The translations under genes were made by a program, and so were the position numbers. From Hyaloperonospora brassicae (taxonomy: Eukaryota > Oomycota > Peronosporomycetes > Peronosporales > Peronosporaceae), in assembly GCA_947650285.1 (NCBI GenBank), contig CANTFL010001486.1, forward strand, positions 363,995-427,994: a DNA stretch of 64,000 nucleotides. The letters are read 5' to 3'. The notes under the pieces were generated by a model, which was not told the origin of the DNA, did no database searches, and was given only the letters and a program-made list of their open reading frames with translations. Position 1 is the stretch's first letter; each line of letters starts with the position of its first letter. Below, in pieces: positions 23,767 through 35,039 of this stretch.

Positions 23767-24740
23767 TCAAAATAGAATCGAAGTTTCAGCAGTTAAAATA
23801 AACGAACTACTAAAGAAGACAATTGAGAGGCATACACAATTTTTAAAAGACGATCGGGCTTTCACATCTACCTGGAACAAAGAAGATGGACCAAACTTGA
23901 AGTAGTTCTGTAGACGAGAGATCCGCGATTTCGGGTGATCCTTATTAGCGTTGCGAAACTGTCGGCGCCAAGGATACTCGTGGTCTGCCATGTCCAACGC
24001 CTCCAATAAGTCGGCTGGGTCGTCAGAATGTCCCAACCCTGGATACCAAACTCGCTCCTCATGGGGGCGCGGGTAGTGCAGGAAGAAGGATCCAGCAAAT
24101 TGTTAAGATTGCAGTGGCCAGCAATCATGCCGCTGGGTATCATCCTATAGAAACTCTTCTAACGCGCTTCAAAGCGGTATCGGCGTTATTATCGTTGACG
24201 CCAAATGCTTGCATGAACCGATCGGATCGATCGTCGTTGAGCCGCAGAGATCGGTAAAGCGTGCGTGGACTCCCACAGAGCTTGACGATGACTGGGATTA
24301 AGCTCCAGGTATTGAGTACTCATGTCACGATACCATCGAGTCCTGGAGAATGATACGGAATAAACGAGAGTCAGATGTTATCCCAAGAAGATGAGGCATA
24401 TAGAGATTCAATGTGTTGCCGCGAAATCAGCCCAGATGCCCACGTCCCCGTTGGCGGATTCCATCCGGGAGAGTGGGAAGGAAATAGTAAACGCCTGAAT
24501 TTGGAATAGTGGTGGAACAGCAGCTCAATAGTCATTGTCCTCACGCAAATCATCGCGATCCGCGGATATGACCAGGGGGAGATCTTGGAAGCCGTCCGGT
24601 GGGAAGACGCCAAAAAATTGGAAATTTACCGATCTCGCGGTTGCTGAAGCGGCGGAAGATCGGCGAAAATCGACAGGAGAGAGGACTCTGTTAGCCACTT
24701 GACGCGCCAAAATGGTGAAGCTGTTGTCACTATCGGACAA
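23767..24740 (-). pseudogene. Minus-strand open-frame patchwork downstream of gypsy pol
   Basis: Overlapping minus-strand open frames at 24740-24525, 24613-24371, 24143-23868 and 24036-23767 look more protein-like than the opposite strand; stretches include DPADLLEALDMADHEYPWRR and RISRLQNYFKFG. I recognise no family. It could be a host gene fragment, another transposon, or an antisense ORF of the kind known between pol and the 3' LTR of some plant gypsy elements. No polypurine tract precedes the LTR at 24826, so this DNA may simply be the target into which element B inserted. Confidence 0.25.
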
Positions 24741-24825
24741 ATGGCGATCTGAGAGCGCAGTGGATTTAGGAGCCGGACTAACAGAGCCGGTCTCGCTGCG
24801 AGTTTTCGCTTGTCAACGACACATC

Positions 24826-26737
24826 TGTGGTAAAGTCTCTTATCAATTTTGGGATGCAAATCGGTGACCACCCAGTTGAGACGTCACTAACTGGAAGAAA
24901 CGACACCGGATGATCAAGCGATCCAATGGGAGATTGAAGGCGATCCCAACGAGACTCAACGAGCCGATCCAACTATCGACAGAATGATGGACATGAATCG
25001 ATCTGGGACGAGGCGTAGAAAGGGATGATTTTCATGGAACAATCTGGGACGAGGCGTATAAAGGAAGGATTTATATGGATCAAACTGGGACGAGTCGTAG
25101 GTATAGAATATTTATGTGGGGCGATCTGGGACAAAGGAAGGGATGAATTCAAGACGACCGCTTGAAGGTTGGTAAAGGACAAGAATGTGTGTGTTGAAGC
25201 AGGTGAAGACTGACTACTGTGGCAGAATTTCTCTGGGAATGAGGAAATGGGACCAAGTGATGCAATGTGATCCTGTAAACAAGGTGCAATATCTTGCAGA
25301 TCGGTGATATCCCTTACCGGTCCCAATATGGGAGTACTGATTTGGGTTAGTTATAGCCCGATCTGGAAGTGTGAACACTAATGAGAGTCCAGGGAGCTAT
25401 TTTAAGACGCGTGAATGATCCAACTGATTCATTAAACCTTGAAGGATGGTATTGGAGCACACAAGATGAACAGAAGAACATCTACTGCTGAATATTACCG
25501 TGTCGATCTTAACGATCTCGAATTTGGGCACCAGATCGGTCATATATCCTGTTAATTATATATATATAATGAGATTTGGGAATCATGATGAATATGTGTG
25601 TGAAAGGTCCATGAGTGATGTCTTAAAAGTTCATACCTAAAGAGTCAGTGGAAGCCGGTTGAATTGACTTCGCAAAATAGATTTAGACAAATTTGGCACT
25701 TAAGTACTACTTCGGACCTTCTAGTACCAAATTGGGGATTTGGTATCATATTTGAAATTTGGTCCTCTTTTGGCGTTTATAAACGATATCGGGAATATTG
25801 GCGCTATCTGTGTTTCATGTCATGAAATTTCGGTACGTGTTCAAAAAGGCGGTCAAGCTTAAAGTTGATATCGACTTGGAGAGTGACCTACGGCTGGGAA
25901 TAGGCTTAAAGATAGGTTGGCTATTAACTCAATTGGATAATAAACAGTTACCGTTTTTACATATAAAGCACGTCGAAGACTTCTCTTCCGGGCAGGATAT
26001 TTGGCCTCTCGTCGATCGAGAGACTTCGCCGCGCCGTGTTTCGTGTACTTGCCTTGGATTTGTGGCCAAGGTGGGGTTAAGGTAACTCAACTCAACTCAA
26101 ACTGCTAGGGTAGCAGCAAACAACGGTAAAGGAAAAGGATTTTGGTTACAAGATCGCGAGGTGGCTCAAGTGGTCAGAAGATCTGGACAAGGCGTTCAAG
26201 ACAAGACCGAGCAAGACTGAAGCGATCTACAAGGCATATCGGCACGTTTCATTTTGGCGAAACAAGCAACCGATCCGCCCAATTGCGCACTTGCAGCAAG
26301 ATCGACCGATCCCAATACCAGATCGGACCGATCCTAAGGCAAGACCAACGCAAGACTACTATTTGCTGAGTGAAGATTTCCGCACAGCAAAGACCCCGAT
26401 CCCGAAAACAAATCGAGATCGGTATGATTTAATATTAAACTCGCTACATCTTTACACAGAGATCGACGTGACTCAAGATAATGATCACAGAACCCCAGTT
26501 TGGGGTGTGAAGATTTCCGCACCGAAGCGAACTCTCAACACCAAACCCTCACTGGTATCGACATCTCCCAAGGCCATTACGAAGAGCTCAAGCCAGTCCA
26601 GGCGACGGGTACACAAGGGAAGCACAAGGCTATACAACAAGGCACGGATCGGAGTACCCCCTTCGTGAGTCGGTAAGTCAGGTCAAGTGGAAGATCGACA
26701 CTCACGTCTGTGAATTTGTGAAATCGACTTCACCACA
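24826..26737 (+). mobile_element. Ty3/gypsy-type LTR (LTR2), 5' LTR of element B
   Basis: The LTR starts TGTGGTAAAGTC and ends GACTTCACCACA, near-perfect 12-bp terminal inverted repeats, with length 1912 bp. A TGG-starting primer site follows one base after the end, which marks it as a 5' LTR. The sequence before it lacks the CAGGGGGC purine tract seen before LTR0 and LTR3, so it does not look like a 3' LTR of element A. No promoter or polyadenylation signal can be assigned by eye. The 3' portion from 26305 is nearly identical to LTR1. Confidence 0.92.
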
Positions 26738-26738
26738 A

Positions 26739-26755
26739 TGGTGTGCGTGCCCGGA
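26739..26755 (+). other. Primer-binding-site-like sequence, element B
   Basis: The bases TGGTGTGCGTGCCCGGA start one base after the LTR2 terminus and are identical to those after LTR1. The site would pair with a tRNA 3' end carrying CCA. Retention of this site suggests element B could once be reverse-transcribed by enzymes supplied in trans. Confidence 0.5.
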
Positions 26756-27800
26756 TCTTTGGAGGCCTCTGGATTTCACCGTGAGTCCACGGGCGAAGAT
26801 GTCAAGATCAAGCAAGAACCTGGGATTGAAGTGTCAGCGACAGAGGGATCGACGCAGACACGCAGAAGCACATGATCCCCATATCATTAGAGTTTTGGGA
26901 GGGACTCTGATGAAATCAAAATGGAAGAGGAAGGTCAAGAGATTGATCTGGGAGATAAACCTCAATTCCCTCCTAGGGTCAATTCGGGGGCCATCGCAGA
27001 TCACTCTGCAAAGGGCGATCTGCTGGATGAAAATCCGATGCTGAAAATGAAACCGGCGACAGCCAAACCCTATCTTCTTGTCGACAGGTCTCCTGACTAA
27101 AAGCCGAGGAAGACGGCGAAGAAACCTGCCGAATTGGCACGAAAAAAGAAGAAAGTGCCTAGATCGAAAATTCTCGTCAGCAGGTCACCAGACATAAACA
27201 CGAGGAAGACGGCCAAGAACCCCGTAAATAGGCACGAAAAAAGAAGAAAGTGCCGGGATCGAATGGCGAAGATCACGTGATCGGAAAACCAATCGGATCA
27301 AAGATTGCAGTCAGGGAAGAAAATGATAGTGAGATGGTCGAGATCGCGGTGTCGAAGATCGAGTCGGTGACTTAAAATGTGGGATCGCGCAGAATTGGAA
27401 TGTCATTGGGCCTTTGTGAGAAAATTGTTCAAAACAGATCCTGTCTGTAAAATTTTACAGCCAAAGCTTATGAGATCCCTGAATAGGCCGGTGTCAATAT
27501 TCAAAAAAGCCAGCAGTCACACCGACGCGGTGGCAATACTTTTCTGGATACTGGTAGAAACCGGTTTTTACATCGGCGATTTCGATGAGAAGGACTTGAG
27601 ACAATGCAGTATGGATCAGATCGAGATCGCAGTGGACGCTTTTGTCGAGATTTGATTTGTCTAGTGGACAAAATCGCTTTGACTAAAGACAAGATCGCAC
27701 CAAATTTTAACCCGTCCAAGTAGAATCATATGGGATCGTCTCGCCATGCATCGATTATCTCGGACGTCAAATCGAAGTTGGTGGAATCGAAGCTCTGTAC
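26756..27800 (+). pseudogene. Leader and gag N-terminal remnant, element B
   Basis: The first part to 27108 matches element A almost exactly. An ORF at 27377-27655 (MWDRAELECHWAFV.., 92 aa) aligns by eye with the broken frame at 16350-16592 of element A, so it is probably the gag N-terminal region. The ORF is intact here but is separated from the capsid remnant by stops at about 27655. No catalytic motif is visible. Confidence 0.5.
27082..27262 (+). repeat. 96-bp tandem duplication, lysine-rich when translated
   Basis: The segment cgaggaagacgg ... cacgaaaaaagaagaaagtgcc at 27105-27166 recurs 96 bp downstream at 27201-27256, with a similar lead-in (tcgacaggtctcctgac / tcagcaggtcaccagac). In one frame both copies give a basic RKKKKVP-type cluster. 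The period is a multiple of three, which fits duplication within a coding region, but stops are present. Element A lacks it: the two elements diverge right at this point. Confidence 0.65.
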
Positions 27801-28245
27801 TTGAGCGTAAGTAAATATGATCGATCATGGCTTGTAGAACAAAGGCGGCCATATGTAGCCACTCCAGAAATTACATCGAATATCGAGATTACCACTCAGA
27901 GGGTCAGGGCCACTGTGATCTCATATCTGAAAGGGTTTTTAGTAGAAGATCGGGACGAAGATTGGGCTCGGAACTGGATCGGCAAGTTCAGATCGGCATT
28001 TGCTCGAGAACAAATACCCGATGAAGAAAAATGTTTGAATTTTGGTGATTTGCTCACTGCTCCAGCCTGATATTGGTATCTTCAACTGAACGAATCGATA
28101 CATTTTTATTAGAAGGAGCTGGTGGAAGAATTCTTGTTCGAATATTGTGGACACGAAGAATCGGTCCATCAACAATACTACCTTTGACGAAAACAACCGG
28201 ATGAGGTCCAATTCGCTTCTCAGGACAACATTCACCGCATAAATC
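27801..28245 (+). pseudogene. Gag capsid remnant, element B
   Basis: The frame reads NWIGKFRSAFAREQIPDEEKCLNFGDLLTAPA and then YWYLQLN (about 27970-28090), the same capsid block as element A at 17280-17400. It continues with LVEEFLFEYCGHEESVHQQYY. TGA replaces a codon between APA and YWY at 28069. The sequence then jumps at about 28240 from the HRLN-like capsid block straight to the protease-RT spacer, removing the zinc knuckles and D-S-G protease site relative to element A. Confidence 0.75.
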
Positions 28246-28722
28246 TAAGGTGCAATTTATAAAAGCTACTGATCAACCCATCGAGATCTCTGTTGGAGAA
28301 TCTATGGAGGTGAGGATCGGTATTGGTCAAGCGTTCTTACGGTTGTGGATTGCACGAGGGCTTGATTGGGTGCCAACGGTAAGATTCGGCCTGGCAAGCG
28401 ATTATATCTGCAGGTGACGAATATTGGTGATCAGAATATCGTGTTACCACCATACATTACCCTCGGTATGTGGGTGAAAGGTGAGAGAACACCACAATCT
28501 CAAGGATACGTGTTATATGGATCTGGCCGATATAAGGAATGCCAAACGTTAGCGTATGAAAATACTACGGATGAACAATGGAAGTGGCCCGATCATGAAT
28601 GGATGAAACCTCCTAAAAATCCTTACAGCTATGGCAAACCGATAAAGTTATTAGCGCGACCAAAAGATGATCCGGTAGAAACGGCGAAAGAAGCGGCAGT
28701 AATTACTAGGCGGGTTTCGTAA
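28246..28722 (+). pseudogene. Protease-RT spacer fragment, element B
   Basis: ISVGESMEVRIGIGQAFLRLW (about 28288-28350) corresponds to IPIGESKVVKIGIDGAKIKLW in element A. A frame change follows into the 28366-28722 frame (YLQVTNIGDQNIVLPPYITLGMW, then GYVLYGSGRYKE), matching a degraded stretch of element A at about 19070-19215. It ends 8 bp before the intact repeat ORF, in a different frame. This is a conserved but functionally unnamed linker of the polyprotein. Confidence 0.6.
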
Positions 28723-28729
28723 AGCTGAA

Positions 28730-29701
28730 ATGGGAGGAAAAGGTATCAAGAATGCGTCAGGAGAAGAGAATGCCGTCGGTGATATACTCTCACATGATGA
28801 ATCGTTTCAGAGGTCTGCTGATCGAGATCGCGAAGGTGATCTACAGTATTTGACGGAAAAAGATAGAAGAGTGAATGAGCCGTCACACGATAGATCGTTT
28901 CAACGTCATATTGATCAAGATCTAGAAAGTATTGGACCCTATGCAATAAATCGATACTACAAAGATGACCCACAGTATTGGACATGTCAAGATTGCGATG
29001 ATGATACACAGTATATGACAGATCGAGACTTCGAATTGAATCCGCCTTCTCATGATGGATCGTTTACGACTTCTATCGATCAAGATCGAGAAAGAGGTCA
29101 AGGGCATTTTACGGATCAAGATTCCGAAGGTGACTCGCAGTACTGGATCTGTCAAGATCGTGAAGTAAATCAGCTTTCACATGATGGGTCGTTTGAACTT
29201 TCTGTCGTTCAGAACCGAGAAGATTGCGAAGGTACACCACCGTGTTTGACTTGTCCAGATCGCCAATTGATTTCGCATTTACCCTATGGATCGTTTAAGC
29301 TTTCTATCAATCAAGATCGAGAAAGTCATCAAACGTATTGTAAGGATCAAGATCTCAAAGCTGATCTGGACAGGGGGCGTGAATTTCTCTGCGGCGATCA
29401 CTCTACAAGTAGAGATGGATATTGCGAAAACGACCTGCATATACATGATGGATCGTTTGAACTTTCTGTCGATCAAGATCGAGTTAGTGATCAAAAGGAT
29501 ATTACGGATCGAAATCACGTGTGTCAGGGTCGCGAAGGTGCTGAAGACGGGGGGGGGGGGGGGGCGGGGGGGGGGGGGGGGGCCCGAGTAGAGGTAGCTG
29601 ATCTGTTACAAGAACGCCCAGACGTCAGTCAGACGGGATCGGGGTCAAGGATGGTGGGTTGCAAGAAGAGCACACCCGACTGGTCAAAGCACTCGAAATG
29701 A
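28730..29701 (+). CDS. Intact 323-aa acidic repeat ORF of element B (hypothetical)
   Basis: This is the longest uninterrupted frame outside the array in the retroelement region. It is rich in Asp, Glu, Arg and Gln and contains about six imperfect repeats built around SHDGSF (SHDESF, SHDRSF, SHDGSF twice, PYGSF, IHDGSF; about 28790, 28890, 29049, 29178, 29284, 29443), each followed by a QDRE-type charged segment and often xxYxTDxD. There is no signal peptide or membrane span. The segment DLDRGREFLCGDHSTS (about 29363-29412) resembles part of the 557-bp unit read in its alternative frame. The last 50 codons cross the poly-G tract into the array and are unreliable. Confidence 0.4.
   Translation: MGGKGIKNASGEENAVGDILSHDESFQRSADRDREGDLQYLTEKDRRVNEPSHDRSFQRHIDQDLESIGPYAINRYYKDDPQYWTCQDCDDDTQYMTDRDFELNPPSHDGSFTTSIDQDRERGQGHFTDQDSEGDSQYWICQDREVNQLSHDGSFELSVVQNREDCEGTPPCLTCPDRQLISHLPYGSFKLSINQDRESHQTYCKDQDLKADLDRGREFLCGDHSTSRDGYCENDLHIHDGSFELSVDQDRVSDQKDITDRNHVCQGREGAEDGGGGGAGGGGGARVEVADLLQERPDVSQTGSGSRMVGCKKSTPDWSKHSK
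29550..29582 (+). repeat. Poly-G tract at the array's left boundary
   Basis: About 33 bases of G interrupted by one C, plus flanking G, sit precisely between the single-copy acidic ORF and the first partial 557-bp unit. The unit counterpart has only ggc at this position. The two small deletions just after it (gagta-gagg and gaac-gcccag relative to later units) suggest local sequence errors. It may be a real microsatellite at a recombination junction or a low-quality assembly join. Confidence 0.9.
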
Positions 29702-30026
29702 ATGCGACCGTGACATTGTCGAAGGGAAACGAGGAGGCGAGGTCGCCGGCGCAGGTTAAGGTGAAGATCCATCAAGCGTCGATCGGATTCAAACGATCGG
29801 TATGTGAAGATAGCGCGACCAAAGACGGTGACCCTGACGAGACTGATACGGTGCATGGAGAGTCCAGACGTCAGTCAGTCGGGATGTCTACTCGAGATGG
29901 TCAGAGTGGCGAAGGTGTTGAAGACGAGTGTAATGGTCTGTTATTATATCTCGATTTGCTAGCTGATCTGGACTGGGGTGCGGATTTGTATGCGGTGATC
30001 AGCCTACTAGTGGACATCGACTGTCT

Positions 30027-30587
30027 ATGAAGATACATTTGGCGGTCGATATTACAAAGAAGATCAAACGCGTCGAGTGGATACAAGACCGACCGAAGCA
30101 AGAGATTGACGCCACAAGGGACATTACGAACGAAGGCACCGAGTATGAGGTAGCTGATCTGTTACAAGAACGGCCCAGACGTCAGTCAGACGGGATCGGG
30201 GTCAAGGATGGTGGGTTGCAAGAAGAGCACACCCGACTGGCCAAAGCACTCGAAATGAATGCGACCGTGACATTGTCGAAGGGAAACGAGGAGGCGAGGT
30301 CGCCGGCGCAGGTTAAGGTGAAGATCCATCAAGCGTCGATCGGATTCAAACGATCGGTATGTGAAGATAGCGCGACCAAAGACGGTGACCCTGACGAGAC
30401 TGATACGGTGCATGGAGAGTCCAGACGTCAGTCAGTCGGGATGTCTACTCGAGATGGTCAGAGTGGCGAAGGTGTTGAAGACGAGTGTAATGGTCTGTTA
30501 TTATATCTCGATTTGCTAGCTGATCTGGACTGGGGTGCGGATTTGTATGCGGTGATCAGCCTACTAGTGGACATCGACTGTCTATGA
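30027..30587 (+). CDS. 186-codon ORF of the 557-bp unit (representative copy)
   Basis: Each unit carries an ATG-to-TGA frame of 561 nt that overlaps the next by the four bases ATGA, since 557 is not a multiple of three. The predicted protein is charged and hydrophilic, with a hydrophobic tail around LLLYLDLLADLDWGADLY. It includes two related blocks, RRQSDGIGVKDG and RRQSVGMSTRDG. No domain is recognised. The same frame occurs in every unit except the one at 35040, and one unit is fused to the next. Near identity of copies means openness is not independent evidence of selection, and most differences between copies change amino acids. Translation is unproven. Confidence 0.25.
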   Translation: MKIHLAVDITKKIKRVEWIQDRPKQEIDATRDITNEGTEYEVADLLQERPRRQSDGIGVKDGGLQEEHTRLAKALEMNATVTLSKGNEEARSPAQVKVKIHQASIGFKRSVCEDSATKDGDPDETDTVHGESRRQSVGMSTRDGQSGEGVEDECNGLLLYLDLLADLDWGADLYAVISLLVDIDCL

Positions 30588-33500
30588 AGATACATTTGGC
30601 GGTCGATATTACAAAGAAGATCAAACGCGTCGAGTGGATACAAGACCGACCGAAGCAAGAGATTGACGCCACAAGGGACATTACGAACGAAGGCACCGAG
30701 TATGAGGTAGCTGATCTGTTACAAGAACGGCCCAGACGTCAGTCAGACGGGATCGGGGTCAAGGATGGTGGGTTGCAAGAAGAGCACACCCGACTGGTCA
30801 AAGCACTCGAAATGATTGCGACCGTGACATTGTCGAAGGGAAACGAGGAGGCGAGGTCGCCGGCGCAGGTTAAGGTGAAGATCCATCAAGCGTCGATCGG
30901 ATTCAAACGATCGGTATGTGAAGATAGCGCGACCAAAGACGGTGACCCTGACGAGACTGATACGGTGCATGGAGAGTCCAGACGTCAGTCAGTCGGGATG
31001 TCTACTCGAGATGGTCAGAGTGGCGAAGGTGTTGAAGACGAGTGTAATGGTCTGTTATTATATCTCGATTTGCTAGCTGATCTGGACTGGGGTGCGGATT
31101 TGTATGCGGTGATCAGCCTACTAGTGGACATCGACTGTCTATGAAGATACATTCGGCGGTCGATATTACAAAGAAGATCAAACGCGTCGAGTGGATACAA
31201 GACCGACCGAAGCAAGAGATTGACGCCACAAGGGACATTACGAACGAAGGCACCGAGTATGAGGTAGCTGATCTGTTACAAGAACGGCCCAGACGTCAGT
31301 CAGACGGGATCGGGGTCAAGGATGGTGGGTTGCAAGAAGAGCACACCCGACTGGCCAAAGCACTCGAAATGAATGCGACCGTGACATTGTCGAAGGGAAA
31401 CGAGGAGGCGAGGTCGCCGGCGCAGGTTAAGGTGAAGATCCATCAAGCGTCGATCGGATTCAAACGATCGGTATGTGAAGATAGCGCGACCAAAGACGGT
31501 GACCCTGACGAGACTGATACGGTGCATGGAGAGTCCAGACGTCAGTCAGTCGGGATGTCTACTCGAGATGGTCAGAGTGGCGAAGGTGTTGAAGACGAGT
31601 GTAATGGTCTGTTATTATATCTCGATTTGCTAGCTGATCTGGACTGGGGTGCGGATTTGTATGCGGTGATCAGCCTACTAGTGGACATCGACTGTCTATG
31701 AAGATACATTTGGCGGTCGATATTACAAAGAAGATCAAACGCGTCGAGTGGATACAAGACCGACCGAAGCAAGAGATTGACGCCACAAGGGACATTACGA
31801 ACGAAGGCACCGAGTATGAGGTAGCTGATCTGTTACAAGAACGGCCCAGACGTCAGTCAGACGGGATCGGGGTCAAGGATGGTGGGTTGCAAGAAGAGCA
31901 CACCCGACTGGCCAAAGCACTCGAAATGAATGCGACCGTGACATTGTCGAAGGGAAACGAGGAGGCGAGGTCGCCGGCGCAGGTTAAGGTGAAGATCCAT
32001 CAAGCGTCGATCGGATTCAAACGATCGGTATGTGAAGATAGCGCGACCAAAGACGGTGACCCTGACGAGACTGATACGGTGCATGGAGAGTCCAGACGTC
32101 AGTCAGTCGGGATGTCTACTCGAGATGGTCAGAGTGGCGAAGGTGTTGAAGACGAGTGTAATGGTCTGTTATTATATCTCGATTTGCTAGCTGATCTGGA
32201 CTGGGGTGCGGATTTGTATGCGGTGATCAGCCTACTAGTGGACATCGACTGTCTATGAAGATACATTTGGCGGTCGATATTACAAAGAAGATCAAACGCG
32301 TCGAGTGGATACAAGACCGACCGAAGCAAGAGATTGACGCCACAAGGGACATTACGAACGAAGGCACCGAGTATGAGGTAGCTGATCTGTTACAAGAACG
32401 GCCCAGACGTCAGTCAGACGGGATCGGGGTCAAGGATGGTGGGTTGCAAGAAGAGCACACCCGACTGGCCAAAGCACTCGAAATGATTGCGACCGTGACA
32501 TTGTCGAAGGGAAACGAGGAGGCGAGGTCGCCGGCGCAGGTTAAGGTGAAGATCCATCAAGCGTCGATCGGATTCAAACGATCGGTATGTGAAGATAGCG
32601 CGACCAAAGACGGTGACCCTGACGAGACTGATACGGTGCATGGAGAGTCCAGACGTCAGTCAGTCGGGATGTCTACTCGAGATGGTCAGAGTGGCGAAGG
32701 TGTTGAAGACGAGTGTAATGGTCTGTTATTATATCTCGATTTGCTAGCTGATCTGGACTGGGGTGCGGATTTGTATGCGGTGATCAGCCTACTAGTGGAC
32801 ATCGACTGTCTATGAAGATACATTCGGCGGTCGATATTACAAAGAAGATCAAACGCGTCGAGTGGATACAAGACCGACCGAAGCAAGAGATTGACGCCAC
32901 AAGGGACATTACGAACGAAGGCACCGAGTATGAGGTAGCTGATCTGTTACAAGAACGGCCCAGACGTCAGTCAGACGGGATCGGGGTCAAGGATGGTGGG
33001 TTGCAAGAAGAGCACACCCGACTGGTCAAAGCACTCGAAATGATTGCGACCGTGACATTGTCGAAGGGAAACGAGGAGGCGAGGTCGCCGGCGCAGGTTA
33101 AGGTGAAGATCCATCAAGCGTCGATCGGATTCAAACGATCGGTATGTGAAGATAGCGCGACCAAAGACGGTGACCCTGACGAGACTGATACGGTGCATGG
33201 AGAGTCCAGACGTCAGTCAGTCGGGATGTCTACTCGAGATGGTCAGAGTGGCGAAGGTGTTGAAGACGAGTGTAATGGTCTGTTATTATATCTCGATTTG
33301 CTAGCTGATCTGGACTGGGGTGCGGATTTGTATGCGGTGATCAGCCTACTAGTGGACATCGACTGTCTATGAAGATACATTTGGCGGTCGATATTACAAA
33401 GAAGATCAAACGCGTCGAGTGGATACAAGACCGACCGAAGCAAGAGATTGACGCCACAAGGGACATTACGAACGAAGGCACCGAGTATGAGGTAGCTGAT

Positions 33501-35039
33501 CTGTTACAAGAACGGCCCAGACGTCAGTCAGACGGGATCGGGGTCAAGGATGGTGGGTTGCAAGAAGAGCACACCCGACTGGTCAAAGCACTCGAAATGA
33601 ATGCGACCGTGACATTGTCGAAGGGAAACGAGGAGGCGAGGTCGCCGGCGCAGGTTAAGGTGAAGATCCATCAAGCGTCGATCGGATTCAAACGATCGGT
33701 ATGTGAAGATAGCGCGACCAAAGACGGTGACCCTGACGAGACTGATACGGTGCATGGAGAGTCCAGACGTCAGTCAGTCGGGATGTCTACTCGAGATGGT
33801 CAGAGTGGCGAAGGTGTTGAAGACGAGTGTAATGGTCTGTTATTATATCTCGATTTGCTAGCTGATCTGGACTGGGGTGCGGATTTGTATGCGGTGATCA
33901 GCCTACTAGTGGACATCGACTGTCTATGAAGATACATTTGGCGGTCGATATTACAAAGAAGATCAAACGCGTCGAGTGGATACAAGACCGACCGAAGCAA
34001 GAGATTGACGCCACAAGGGACATTACGAACGAAGGCACCGAGTATGAGGTAGCTGATCTGTTACAAGAACGGCCCAGACGTCAGTCAGACGGGATCGGGG
34101 TCAAGGATGGTGGGTTGCAAGAAGAGCACACCCGACTGGTCAAAGGACTCGAAATGAATGCGACCGTGACATTGTCGAAGGGAAACGAGGAGGCGAGGTC
34201 GCCGGCGCAGGTTAAGGTGAAGATCCATCAAGCGTCGATCGGATTCAAACGATCGGTATGTGAAGATAGCGCGACCAAAGACGGTGACCCTGACGAGACT
34301 GATACGGTGCATGGAGAGTCCAGACGTCAGTCAGTCGGGATGTCTACTCGAGATGGTCAGAGTGGCGAAGGTGTTGAAGACGAGTGTAATGGTCTGTTAT
34401 TATATCTCGATTTGCTAGCTGATCTGGACTGGGGTGCGGATTTGTATGCGGTGATCAGCCTACTAGTGGACATCGACTGTCTATGAAGATACATTTGGCG
34501 GTCGATATTACAAAGAAGATCAAACGCGTCGAGTGGATACAAGACCGACCGAAGCAAGAGATTGACGCCACAAGGGACATTACGAACGAAGGCACCGAGT
34601 ATGAGGTAGCTGATCTGTTACAAGAACGGCCCAGACGTCAGTCAGACGGGATCGGGGTCAAGGATGGTGGGTTGCAAGAAGAGCACACCCGACTGGCCAA
34701 AGCACTCGAAATGAATGCGACCGTGACATTGTCGAAGGGAAACGAGGAGGCGAGGTCGCCGGCGCAGGTTAAGGTGAAGATCCATCAAGCGTCGATCGGA
34801 TTCAAACGATCGGTATGTGAAGATAGCGCGACCAAAGACGGTGACCCTGACGAGACTGATACGGTGCATGGAGAGTCCAGACGTCAGTCAGTCGGGATGT
34901 CTACTCGAGATGGTCAGAGTGGCGAAGGTGTTGAAGACGAGTGTAATGGTCTGTTATTATATCTCGATTTGCTAGCTGATCTGGACTGGGGTGCGGATTT
35001 GTATGCGGTGATCAGCCTACTAGTGGACATCGACTGTCT

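Noticed and set aside
30186..30413. 75-aa minus-strand ORF (MHRISLVRV...) and 66-aa minus-strand ORF (MLRSVLYPL...) in every unit
   Set aside because: They are antisense shadows of the unit; their repetition only reflects the array, and they show no domain or independent signal.
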